A DNA stretch of 64,000 bases, from NCBI GenBank assembly GCA_907163375.1, contig CAJQUW010000478.1:62001-126000 (forward strand). The letters are read 5' to 3'. The notes below the pieces were generated by a model, which ran no database searches, was not told the origin of the DNA, and saw only the letters and a list, made by a program, of their open reading frames with translations. Positions within the stretch are counted from its first letter, which is position 1. Each line of letters starts with the position of its first letter. The DNA comes from Prostheceraeus crozeri (lineage: Eukaryota > Platyhelminthes > Polycladida > Euryleptidae). This document shows, piece by piece, positions 14,930 to 25,884 of the stretch. Position numbers and translations under genes: made by a program.

Positions 14930-15836
14930 TTGATCTGCAATTGTTCATTGGAACCCTACGTTTCGCTTTGCATAGTTTTATGACTTGAGCACATTTTCAA
15001 AAAGTACTCACATAACTCAGTTTGCAGATGATGTATGAGAAATATGTCATGTCCATAATTTTCAATGTAGCCCATCTCTGGAAATCGTGGCATTGGAATT
15101 TCAACATTTGAATATGTGGTGTAGAAGGTTGTTTTTACTTTGAATGCAAAAAAGGACTAAAGCAATGAAATTTGCTATGAAAAATAGTGTAATTGATCAC
15201 TCACTTACATTTGATATTGTACATGAACTGAAGATTTTAGGAGTTTGGTGGTCTGATCATTTCTAAGATATAGAATTACGGCGTCCTGCACGGTTGTATG
15301 TGCTAAAAGTTATAGAAGGACAATGGAATCAGACCGTGGTGTCGACTGTTTTTCTGGGAGTCATCGAATGTAGACTTGTATGCCTCGCTGTTGTTCGGTA
15401 TTTTGAATTGTGAAGATTTTTCAAAAGTGTGAAGATGGTAAGTCGCTTGAGAATGACCTACGTCGTAGGCCGAAAGATCTCGCGCAGATAAAAAAACGGA
15501 TTTGTGTTTTTCAATTGATCGCTCTAAAGTTGTGGGGAGTCTCTAACCTGAAAAAATGATCACATTCCCTATTTCTCTAAAAGAGTGAAGAGTACGTTTG
15601 AAAAGCTACCAATTGCCAGTGTCTTAATATTTTGTTCGTTTTCCAGCTAGAAGCAAGGAATTCTTTTTGGACTTTTGCAACAAATGTAGCTGTCTTTCAC
15701 ATCCCTTATATGATATCACCACGCATAAAAGAAATGGTTGAATTGAAGTTGAATATTGTTCCACAAATAGACGGCAGAATTCACTTGCTGATGTCATAAC
15801 TACCACCGTTGTAGACAATTTTGTTGACCAACATTA
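14930..15836 (+). mobile_element. CR1-like LINE relic with RT catalytic FADD motif
   Basis: From 15010 one frame reads THITQFADDV. FADD is the catalytic carboxylate motif of LINE reverse transcriptases. The same frame continues, with stops, through QHLNMWCRRL (primer-grip side), AMKFAMKNSVIDHSLTF and HELKILGVWWSDHF, which matches the K-x-LGV block of CR1-type enzymes. Upstream, near 14950, WNPTFRFA looks like the LGP-x-LF block. Further right, HPLYDITTHKRNG and finally NSLADVITTTVVDNFVDQH with TAA at 15834-15836 match the C-terminal end of CR1-clade ORF2. It is 5'-truncated at about the middle of the RT and carries several nonsense codons and frame changes, so it is inactive. Confidence 0.65.
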
Positions 15837-16617
15837 ATTTTAATGTTTATGATGTTGTAATTTTTTATTGCCAGTTAAAATTAAATACTCTCTATCTATC
15901 AAAATAAACGAATGCATGAGATGTATTCAAATGACATCTAGCTATAAATTTGCAGCTTTTCATGTATAGCGCTTACTATTTATCAATAGAACATAATGAT
16001 GGAGCACTTTGCTTCACGTCTTCTATTCATCTTCTCTTCAGAGATTTTCTAAAAATTATATGGTAGCAGCAGGTAGATCTCTCGTTATCGAGCTAGAAAA
16101 GAAAGGGAAATGGATTTCATTCCCGCAATTCGATTCAAGTGTTCGTGTTAACAAGTGTTGTTCAGTGCGGTTTCTTTTGATGAAGACAGTTTTGATCATT
16201 TATTAGACAGGAAAAAGGTTTCGTAATGAATAATCTCTTGTGATGTATCGATATTGGTCAATGTGTGTGGTTGAAGATAAAAGCGGTTTTCCATGCTTTG
16301 CAAACATGTTTAGAAAGAGTGAAATATAATGAAGACAATGCAACATGGTGAGTTGTTATTATGCTTTATCAACGTCACAAATTATCATCATCAACCTGCT
16401 GTAATTATTCTCGTTCTGATGTAAAAATGCAACTGCTTGTTGTTTCCCTATAGCAGACAGATAGAAAATTTGAATTCTTTGGTTGTAAAAGCAGATCATG
16501 TCATTATAAAAAGGCATTTTTTAAGGAGAAATGAAACTAACTGCACATTTGTACTTATTGATGGAACGCTTAAATTATCTTATAAATAATTTTCTATCAA
16601 ATTGTCAGTATTTCGGG
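15837..16617. other. No gene recognised
   Basis: AT-rich flank. A 65-codon plus-strand frame (16009-16206) resembles nothing known. Confidence 0.4.
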
Positions 16618-16795
16618 CAGGGATGCGGAGTCCTATCATTTCGATACGACTCTGACTCCGGGGGTTGACAGGACTCCAACTCCGGGTTGCAAGTATAAAT
16701 ACCTATTTTTTTAAAAAAACTGGTAACCTACATCATAGATCATTATAGACTTACCTGAACCTTTCTTTGATGATCATTGCTGTATCAATTATCAA

Positions 16796-17023
16796 TCATT
16801 TTCGATGAAAGTTTATCAAATGTCGCTTTAAGTTGGATGCATGCGACTCGGCTCCTCCCATCTTGCTGATGTGTGCTTCACACGGTTTTTCTCCAGTCTC
16901 TACCAGGCAGGAAAATCCCCATCCTTCTTCAAAAAATATGAGCACACTTTCGATTTTAATATGCGCTTTAGAGGAGCCATCACACACGTTAGCGTGAGGG
17001 TAAGAGGTAATGTTCTCAAACAA
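16796..17023 (-). pseudogene. BED-type zinc-finger fragment of a hAT transposase
   Basis: The frame contains IKIESVLIFFEEGWGFSC, then CEAHISKMGGAESHASNLKR and HLINFH. BED fingers of hAT transposases have a W/F-rich start, a C..C pair, and an SNLKRHL helix ending in H-x(4)-H; here the cysteine spacing is wider than usual. A matching frame is in copy B (61230-61421) with only a few replacements (L/H, A/V, H/Y, K/N). This is the DNA-binding N-terminus left after deletion of the catalytic core. Confidence 0.6.
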
Positions 17024-17205
17024 ACTAGTATTTCATTTTTGTCTCTGATGTGACCTTTGGTGCGTAGGTGTAATCAAGGCTAGGATGGCTTGTCTTCTCT
17101 ACTAAATCACCGAGTGAAAAGACAATCCTTTTTTCACTATCACAAGTTCATTCCATCAACTATTACAAGCTTTGCATGCACTGCTGTCTCTGTACTCTTG
17201 CTTAA

Positions 17206-17858
17206 CCCTTTCGATCTTAATGACGACACGTTGTCGTCACGTCATATGCGCTATGACGACAAGGTGTCGTCATTTACCATATTGCCCTATATGTAACCTT
17301 GAGTTATTCCGGTAGATTGAATTGTGTTATTAATTGCTTTTAGCGCTTAATTTTTAAAACCATACTATAGTTTAGCAATGTAAAACGGAAACAATACTAT
17401 GTTAAAACGTAATATCTGTAAAACGCACGAATACACATGTTCAAAAAAGGATACCCTCTACAGACGGTAAGAGAAATCCAATGAAGCGCTGTCGTGTTTG
17501 CTTTAGTGGCGGAATAAGGCGTGAATCAAGATACTGTTGCAGCTCGTGTCCAGAAAAGCCTGCTTGCTTGGGTGAGTGCTTTACTAAGTTCAATCATAAC
17601 TAATCCCACCATGAGGGAAGTCACGAATACACTGTGTGTATATGGTAGAGAATATAGAGTATTTTGGATAATTACAATTGTTTTCGTTTGTTTTTGTGAA
17701 ATCAGAGTAATATTTGACATATTAATCATCACAATTTGTGTTATTTAGTGTCATGACAGCAATTTTTAAGCGAATACACACTAATTAAAAAATCATGAAA
17801 TTTCGGATTTTTACAGGCACATAGGGGGAGTCATGGATGAGAAACAGGATCGAAAGGG
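17206..17858. mobile_element. piggyBac-type MITE nested in hAT copy A
   Basis: TTAA duplications (17202-17205 and 17859-17862) flank inverted ends CCCTTTCGATC. Removing one TTAA plus the insert restores alignment with hAT copy B, where the empty site reads TTTCTCCGTCAAAC. Just inside the left end are paired palindromes built from GACGACA/TGTCGTC (17221-17273). It has no transposase and differs in its ends from both larger piggyBac elements in the window, so it belongs to a third family. Confidence 0.9.
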
Positions 17859-18014
17859 TTAACGGAGAAAGTTGACATCAAGACAGTGACAGATATGAAC
17901 GAGGATAAATAATTTGTTTGTATCATATTTTGGGTCTAGTTATAAACAGGAGTCCTATCAACCCCCGGAGTCAGAATCGGAGTCCTATCGAAATGATTGG
18001 ACTCCGCAGCCCTG

Positions 18015-18539
18015 CCTCCAACTTCTCCAACTGTAATGGGTTGAGCTACTCTTTTCCACTTTGCCACAGCAAAGAGACGAGCAGCACAGGAGGATAAGAT
18101 AGCTTCTTTATGGCGCTCAAACATATAACCAGGTTGACCAATTTAATGATGGACGCCCGAACTCGCCCGAAAGGACTCAGGTGACGAGAAGGAAATGGCG
18201 GCCTTCAGATGTTCCGAACGAAGAGTCCGCGTTCTGATCCTCTGTGAAAGGATTTGATGCACCCCACGAATTGTACCTGACGCATTTTGTGTTTTTTTAA
18301 CCAGACACTGAGGCTGCGACAATCTCGCGAAGCGTCTGTCTGTCTGTATATATTTTTTAGCAATAAACTTATACAGACAAATCACAAGGAGTACATTACT
18401 TTTTTTCCTTCAACCTTTAATAAATAAGCATTATACACTGTACATTCGAGTATATGGTGCCGGTAGCAACTCGATACGTTGCCCATTTGCAAATCATGGG
18501 TACACAAGAAATGCTGTGGTATTAAAGGAAGCCTCGCTC
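18015..18539. other. No gene recognised, locally GC-richer
   Basis: Two minus-strand frames (17936-18124, 18143-18385) have more balanced codon composition than their surroundings (for example HKEAILSSCAARLFAVAKWK), but I cannot match them to a family. Confidence 0.3.
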
Positions 18540-19248
18540 AAGCACGTACGTCCTTCGCATGTGAGCTTTGCAAAGGTGTGTCTGTTGAAATCGGTCACAA
18601 TGGTGAGCTACTTATAGATTATGAAAAGTTTGAGGTTGTGGAACAGCTTGTTACCTGAGAGATGTCATCAGTGGTGCTGGATAAACTGAGGCAGCGGTGG
18701 TTGCGCGAGTGAAATGCGCCTGGGGTTTGTTCAGAGAGCTGGTACCTTTCCTTACCTCTCGAATCCCATCTCTTAAGAACAAAGGAAAAGTTTTTGACGC
18801 CTGTGTACGCGGACACCTACTGTACGGCAGCGAAATCTGGCCTGTGAAACGTTGCAACATCGAACTAATGGAGAGTGCTGACATGAGGATGATAAGACAG
18901 ATGGCTAGCGCGTCATTACAAGATCGAGAGAAGAATGAAGATATTCGACTTACGATGCGTCTGAAGTCGGTTCAATGTGCACTGCAGCAAGACCGCTTGC
19001 GATGGTATGGGCATGTGATGAGGAAGGATCAACAAGAATGTATCAGAACTGTAATGGAGATAAATGTGAGCAAAATAAATAAGAGAGGAAAACCAAATAA
19101 GACCTGGTCGGTAGTGGTGAAGGAAGACCTAAAAGCTGCAAGGCTCCAACCTCATGACGCGGTAAATCTTCGGCGAGCTGCACTCCCAAAAATGAGAGAA
19201 TCGTCCAACCCTGCGAGCCAGGACAAGCACACGTTAAATGGACAGTGA
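18540..19248 (+). mobile_element. LINE relic: C-terminal part of a reverse-transcriptase polyprotein
   Basis: The frame from 18697 encodes LFRELVPFLTSRIPSLKNKG, LLYGSEIWPV, ADMRMIRQMASASLQDREKN, DRLRWYGHVMRKDQQE and RGKPNKTWSVVVKEDL. This order (YGSE-W, MRM-R, R-RNEDIR, RLRWYGHVMR, KRGRPKKTW) is diagnostic for the post-RT region of many invertebrate non-LTR retrotransposons. Upstream, 18560-18690 is readable with one frame change and a TAA as CELCKGVSVEIGHNGEL and CYLRDVISGAG, so the relic starts at least there. After the stop (19246-19248) comes a short GTGAGTGAGTG tail, a plausible 3' end. It is 5'-truncated and lacks the catalytic motif. Confidence 0.8.
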
Positions 19249-20951
19249 GTGAGTGGATGAATCGACGCTAATTTAAACTGCTTCCGAACGCAGAAACAAA
19301 AGGCTTGCATATGATCACCTACTCACTCCTATAAGTAGAGACATTTTCAAGAGGGATGATAGGTCTATTGTCCCTCGTAATTTTAACTGTGAAAGGTAGG
19401 CTATTTTCGCGCAATGTGTTCCTACCTCCTCCGTTTGACCAAATGCCATTATTTCGACATCAAATATCGCCTAGAGCGGAACATGCTTTTATGGATATCT
19501 AAATGCTATACATGCAAAAATATTCAGTGCACTCTTTTGTTTCCACAGTAACTTAGATAATATATTAAAGGATTGTATAATAGCCCTATACCTAAATAGT
19601 CGATAGTTACAACCATTTATGGACAATACAAATGATCTTTGTGAAACATGATAATGAGCTTCATTTTCATACAGAGTGATTAAATTTGCTTTTTCGCATT
19701 TTTAACCCATGATAATTGCCTTTTTTCGGATGTGACGTCAATTCCTGTTTCCCGACTATTTACAGGTTTGAATCGTCTATATTCAAATCATCTCGATCAG
19801 GATATATTTAGATCTTTACTTAGCACTTCCACCTACATTAATTTTCAGTAATAAAACTAACTCTGACAATATTCTATTGCTCCTGACTTCAGCCTACATA
19901 CATTAAATCGCAAAACTTTTTAAACTAAAATGATAAAGCTGATAATGGCAGCATGATGCGATATTTTTAGATTGATTCATTACAGAGTTTCCACGTTGAA
20001 CATGTCGCATTGCAATGTAAACTAAGCAAGTTGTAAGCTTAAGACATTAGCCATTTTTTAATATCTGAGTAAAAGAACAAAGAATAAAGACCTAGTGGCG
20101 CGATAACTGATTTACTACTTAAACGGTTGACTTTTAAATCGACTTTTTAAATAGTATTGTTTATCGAGCTTGTGGCTAGTCTGTTGTCACCAGGCCTATG
20201 TTGATTACTCGGTATAACTGCGGATATTGCAACTGAAACAATACTTCTTTTATGAAATCGTATAAAATGCTCGACGTCCATCGCCACTGATTTAATAAGT
20301 TATCACCACTTGCCCGAAATTTGAGAAGTTGGAAATCTCAATTTATTCATTTTGAGTGAAAATGCAGTAGGTCTATCAAATGACATCTGACCTTGTTGTT
20401 CTACCTGAAGATAAACCAGATCCAAATGTTTTATTATGATTGATTAAACATCTCTTCTCTGGTTCACGACCTTTATCTTTCTTCCATGCATTCATGCGAC
20501 TTGAAGAGAAAGAAGTCACGGAACATTTTGGGAATGAGCTGAGTAGATCACAATTAGGATTGAAACATTGCTTCCGTCATTATCTGAAAACATTTATGCT
20601 CAAAGCATGCTCTTAGCTTTTTCAAAGAAGCATAGTTCATCTTTGTCGCAGAATAACAATTTTGATCCAACGTTCTTCTGAAGTAATGTAAGTTGAACTG
20701 TTTACATATTCAAACAATGATGCTAGAAAAGAAATTAATTGAAATCTATATTCTTATATGTACCATCATTATAAATATACCAGATCCGGGACTTTGGTCT
20801 AATCCATGGGTCAGGCGAATGCGGTCGGAGAATCAAGGGTGTTGCTGTATGTTATTGACTTGGTAGCTGTCACTCTCTTTAGACACTCAATATGTTACGG
20901 CAGACATTTCCTGTCAATTTGTGACAAAGTCGAATGATAATCCTGCTATGC
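19249..20951. other. No gene recognised
   Basis: AT-rich, with no long frames and no clear element ends. Confidence 0.4.
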
Positions 20952-21471
20952 CATAGAAATAGACAACAATGAAACCTCTAGAATGGAAGTTAATCTTCAT
21001 GCAAATGCACAATAGTGGCACATAAATCGCACGCATTTTCACTTAGATGCACCTGTCAACGTTTTTGTCATTGGGTTAGAATCAGTCACATGTGTAGTTC
21101 TAAGCTTTTAATTGGTCATTCATGCCCCAACTTAGTTCCCCCGGATGTGCCGCGACCTTCAGTCAATTTCCATTCTAGTCAACTTCAGATAAACAGTTTA
21201 TTTCTATGTGCTACATAGAAATAGATTGTTGTTTATCTGAAGTTGACTAGAATGGAAATTGACTCAAGGTCGCGGCACATCCGGGGGAACTAAGTTGGGC
21301 ATGAACCACCAATGAAAAGCTTAGAATTGCACATGTGACTGATTCTAACCCAATCATACAGCCGTTGACAAGCGAATCTAAGTCAAAATGCGTGCGATTT
21401 TTGTGGCACTATTGTGTATTGCATGAAGCTTCACTTCCATTCTAGAGGTTTTATTGTCATCAATTTCTATG
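20952..21471. repeat. Large near-perfect palindrome (foldback element)
   Basis: The left arm (20952 to about 21210) is mirrored by the right arm (about 21214-21471), with only a few bases between the arms (TTTCTATGTGCTACATAGAAA at the centre, axis near 21212). The outer ends also read CATAGAAAT/ATTTCTATG. A run of about 115 bp next to the centre is almost perfect; small indels occur further out. No transposase or matching flanking duplication was found. Related single arms occur at 21640 and 46.7 kb, so this is a repeat family. Confidence 0.9.
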
Positions 21472-21639
21472 ATGTGCTATACTGCTTCGACACAGAATCA
21501 ATGCTGCCTGTATTCTGTCAATAAAAATGGACAATAAGCGGTCCATGTCACTGAGAGATGACCTCTGCAGTCACTCCAAAGAGATAGATTCATTTGCTTG
21601 TGGGTTGCAAAACACACAGACAAGGAAATGGAAGTTGGC

Positions 21640-22720
21640 CAGAGTGAAAATTGACTCAAGGTCGTAATTGGGGCATGAATGACCAATAAAAGCCTGCAGT
21701 TGCGCATGTGACTGATTCTAATCCAATGATACAGCCGTTGACAAGTGTATCCAAGTGAAAATCGTGCGATTTGCGTGCATCTAATGTGCTAGCACAATGG
21801 CTCTTAACCTTGTTAGCGGTACTGAACCCCACAAATTCCATGCATGCATTAATTGAATCCCTCGTAGTTGGAAAAATTAAATGTGCTTTTTTCTTCAAAT
21901 TCAAAATATATTTATTTAACTATAATTAGGGCCTGCTATATGGCGCAATAGTGCACAAGCTTTACCATGCATCACTAGCACACAAAGAACAAAACCAACA
22001 AAATATGAATTTCACTAAAAAACAAAAGCATAATTAATATTCACTGCAAATCAAATGTTGCTGTTTCTGTTGCGGTCTACAGACGATTTCAGAAATGCTC
22101 GGCTTCACGTTGGCAAGTTACACTCTCATATCATTTTCACAAAGAAGTCTGTTCCTTTTCTTCGTTTTTGTATCTACCATCATTGAAAAGGACTGCTCGC
22201 AAAGTCATGTTGTGACAGACGGTGTAAGTATATCTTTAAGTGTATAGCTTTCTTAGCAATAAGAGGAACGATCATATCGCTTATCGGATTGAAGTTGCCA
22301 ATGATATTTTTTCACACAGCTTTTCTCCTTTGCAAGACAAGAAGGAGGGCCTATTTCCCTGAAAATTTAAGAGATGATAGTATCGAGGATGGCAAACAAG
22401 ATGATATAATTTTTGGGAAGAAATAGCGCAGCGAGATTCCATAATTCTCAAGTGCCACATTCTTTACCAATACTGGATAAGTGGATATATAAGGACTAGA
22501 AACGACGCTTTGGTAGCGTGTCGCTTCTAGTTGTTTATTTATATTTTTATGGGGAGAACTAAGCCTCCGAACCCCTGGGGTTCGATCGAACCAAAGTTAA
22601 GAACCACTGTGTTAGCATGAAGCTTAAATTCCATTCTAGAGGTTTTATTGCTATTAACAATGTTAGACAAAATCAGTGTTGACGTCTTTTATTGACTCAA
22701 AAGCTGTCACAATGTGTGCA
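21640..22720. repeat. Third, diverged arm of the 21-kb palindrome family, split by a hAT insertion
   Basis: GAAAATTGACTCAAGGTCG through TCGTGCGATTTGCGTGCATC (21640-21786) follows the right arm of the palindrome. After the hAT element it resumes with TTAGCATGAAGCTTAAATTCC and TCTAGAGGTTTTATTGCTA (22612-22665). Confidence 0.75.
21795..22609 (-). mobile_element. hAT derivative with CAGTGGTTCTTAACC-type end and dimerisation-domain remnant
   Basis: The ends are CAATGGCTCTTAACCTT at the left and the complement of GTTAAGAACCACTG at the right. They are flanked by 8-bp repeats TGCTAGCA (21787-21794) and TGTTAGCA (22610-22617), one mismatch apart. CAGTGGTTCT-like ends plus an 8-bp duplication identify the hAT superfamily. 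Between about 22060 and 22205, the minus strand reads SMMVDTKTKKRNRLLCEND and LANVKPSISEIV with stops. This is the C-terminal dimerisation region of ZBED-like hAT transposases. The catalytic core and N-terminus are deleted. Confidence 0.85.
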
Positions 22721-24589
22721 AGATATTACGACAGAAAGTTGTTAACAACTCCTGAAACATAATGAATATCCACTCAGTGATGCTGACAAATAATTCTCTT
22801 TTAAATAATGAATATCGAAGTATAGCCAAAATTTCATATTTATCGAAATGTCATTTAACCACTCAATAAATGGAAGTGGCATTGGAAACTAGAGTGATCA
22901 ACAATCTTATTGCGTGATAATTGTCACATTATTCGATGAAAATAATGGATACAATCTTAAGTGAAATAATAGTCTCTTTAATAGTGAATCTTAAATGCAC
23001 AATAATGGACAAATGCATCACGTGCAATTTGCAAGCGTTGCTGAAATGCAGAGTTATGTTTAGCGCTCTATTATGAGCTTTATATTTACTTCAATAACTT
23101 CAGGTATCAGATACTGAATAGTTAAGTTGATAAAAGAATGCATTGCAGCTTTAATTTGGCAATTTGTATACACTGGAATGTTACTTTAATTTACATATCT
23201 GATGAAATTAAAATGCATCAGATCTTTCCAACAAATCTGATGACTCGATAGAGAATGGCAAGCGGGCAACTGACTACGGGACTTTGCTCAGGAAGTTTAC
23301 ATGTAATTGTAAACATATGCATTTAGATGAAAAAACGAAACATAAAGACGTTCCCGTTTGATAACGCAACATTATAAAATTAAAAAAGTATATGCACAAA
23401 TTATAAAAAATATGACAATGTAAGATATTAAGAGCTTAATATAACGTGAGATAAGATGCTGCATTAAAGCTGTTACTTTGTCCCCTGCACATGGCATTTA
23501 TTGACTTGACATTGGAGACTTGATTTTATTTAATTCATACAACAAAATATCATTCGATAATTGTGCCTAAAGCAATATTGCATGAATGCACAGCCAGTTA
23601 CCATCAAATCTATCTAAATCATAAGAAGAAAAATTGTGAAGACTGTGTAAAATGTATTGTAAAAAATTAATATTTGTTAGCTTGATCAACAATATTATCA
23701 ATTTTGCGTGCAACTTGTTGTAGACATACAGTGCATATACAGTATAAGTTTATATACATGTATATGCATTATAAGAACCATTTACAAGTCAAATCAATCT
23801 TAAAAATGTCTAAAAAGAGATGGCATCAAAATGCACCATGTATTTTTTTTTAATCCTCTGCGCACATGTAAGTTCAAGAATTCAAAGATACTTAGCAATT
23901 AATTTATGCATTCATTCATGTAATCGAAACGAAATGCCGTAGGATTTGTGTTCCCTCCTAGTTGTGCTCGGAAATGCTTAAAGCTCCTGAATGGTTAACC
24001 AAGTTGATGCACTGCAAAACAACGCACTCTGCATTTATTTATTGCAGATCACAATTGATCGGAGATTTCAGAGCTTCTGTTCGCTCAGGCAGAGATTTGG
24101 GACAATTTCCACCGACTGGAGCTATTTAATGAGTGCAATGCTCTTTATAACTGCACTGTTGCACTGTAATGGTTCATATCTGTGGAAATGCTCAGCCGAA
24201 CCGGTACTTTTTGTTATCTTTATTTCCTACCTCATACAGATATTCGGTGCTAAGTCTGCGGATTTAGTAGCAGACTATAAAAATCAGAAATATTCTGAAT
24301 TCGCATGAACTGTCATCAGTTTTATAATGTTGGATGATTGACGATGCATGTATTTCCATGCACTTGAAAAGGGATTACATTATGTTCTACGTTGTACCAC
24401 ATCGCGTTGTTAGGCAATCTAAAAGAACAATCAATATCAAATATCTGTACTCCACTAAAAAACTTGATGCAGGTGCCACCCTTCACTTCAATATGCACTG
24501 TCATTTCAATGCGAATGTAAAACCGATTCAATTCTCTCCTGATAAGGTTAATGACAAGTAAAATGAATAAGGAATAAAAAATATCGCCA
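22721..24589. other. No gene recognised
   Basis: AT-rich. The 105-codon plus-strand frame at 23991-24308 has no family resemblance. Confidence 0.4.
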
Positions 24590-25240
24590 GACGTTTCGGG
24601 TCCAGACCTTTAGTCAATGGCAGAATACTTAATAATGAACGACTTCTACACTTGTAGCAGAACAGCTTCTGTTGCTTCGTGACGCCTGTTTATGCTTGGC
24701 TTGTTCAAGTTGATAAGTCGCGATTCCACGAAACTTGTTCCAACCGAATCATTCAGACATCTCAAATATTCAACGCTAAAATCTTCTATGCTACTGACGT
24801 CACAAATTTAGGTGTGATCTGACAAAGCACTCACACTATTTTTGTTTTCAATACTATTGTAGAGTTCATTATATCTTACGTAAAAAGGACGAGAAATTTT
24901 TCCTACTTAGCATTGCATTTATTACACGTGAATTGATAAACCACGCAGGTCTTTTCACAGTTAAATTTCTCTGGTAGGTTACATATTTCACATTATCATG
25001 TTTTTTAATTATTGATTTGGTTTTCAAGACATTACGCAACTTTTTGTCACCGCAACTTACAAACAGCATATTCAGTTTATGATTACGAATTAAGTAATTG
25101 ATTTTCCTTACTAAACTATCACTTATGTAGGGTAATTTTAAAGCGCACTTGTCGGTATTGTTTTGTTACTTTTCCTAGTTGGTCTCTTTGCCATGACAAA
25201 ATCCTTTTCACTATATCCGTTAGCCTTAAATGTATTTAAG
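24590..25240 (-). mobile_element. Penelope-like element relic, RT-linker to GIY-YIG
   Basis: On the minus strand, 25235-25150 reads LNTFKANGYSEKDFVMAK. It is followed by YISDSLVRKINYLIRNHKLN and LFVSCGDKKLRNVLKTKS, the segment between RT and nuclease in Penelope-like elements. Next, with one frame change, comes NCEKTCVVYQFTCNKCNAK and GKISRPFYVRYNELY, the cysteine-rich GIY-YIG start. Then come SALSDHT and VESRLINLNKPSINRRHEAT, the end of the ORF. It closes near GGTCTGGACCCGAAACGTC (about 24596-24614), a style of sequence often found at the 3' side of these elements. It is frameshifted and truncated. Confidence 0.65.
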
Positions 25241-25703
25241 CATTGCTTTTCCGACTGAGTCATCCTATTTTCCGACTGAGTGCTTCACTGCATCTCTCAC
25301 GGACGCTAAAAATACTGTCATTTCACATGTTTCAGGAATTGTACGTTATCCTGATGCCTTCATTATGCAGAATTGGCCATAAAAAGCGGATCACAGAAAT
25401 TCTGTCAAAATCCAATCGATTGTCGAACTACATGTGTCGAGCCTTTCAATCTTGTCGCACATTAATCGGATCCATGCCACAAGGCATTTTTGCTGCAGTC
25501 ATCGTAAACTAGGCTACTCGACCTGCAACCTATGATTTCTATGTAAATAGAATAATTAAACATTGAGCTGCATCCTCAGTTGAAAAATGGAAATAGACCT
25601 GAATAGCTGCTATTTCATCCAATATCAGGAATCATCAACAGGCCTAGTTTGCATCTCTCAACATCGACACAACTCCCTATTTAAAGTTGCAGCCATGCCC
25701 GGG

Positions 25704-25884
25704 TAAATTTGAGATTTGCAATTATCACGTTAGTGAATTTTCGGCGAGTATTCATTAAATATCACTTTAGACATACTACTGGCCAATCGCTTAAACTAGT
25801 GCTCCATATTTAATGAATTATTATGATGTTTAATGAATGCCCGTCGAAATTTCACTAACTTGATAATTGCAAATCTCAAATTTA
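25704..25884. repeat. Short inverted-repeat element (MITE-like)
   Basis: TAAATTTGAGATTTGCAATT (25704-) is mirrored by AATTGCAAATCTCAAATTTA (-25884). The arms extend about 60 bp with mismatches, including GTGAATTTTCGGCGAG and its complement. The family is unassigned. Confidence 0.8.

Larger units (their letters stand above)
16618..18014 (-). mobile_element. hAT derivative with BED-finger remnant, copy A, interrupted by a piggyBac MITE
   Basis: The ends are CAGGGATGCGGAGTCC and the complement of GGACTCCGCAGCCCTG, with GGAGTC-type subterminal repeats, like the element at 60850-61602. Element sense is minus. With the nested 653-bp piggyBac MITE and its TTAA removed, the two copies align along most of their length. 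Flanking octamers (ATTTCGGG and CCTCCAAC) do not match, so the target duplication has been lost or the copy has recombined. No catalytic domain is present. Confidence 0.75.
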
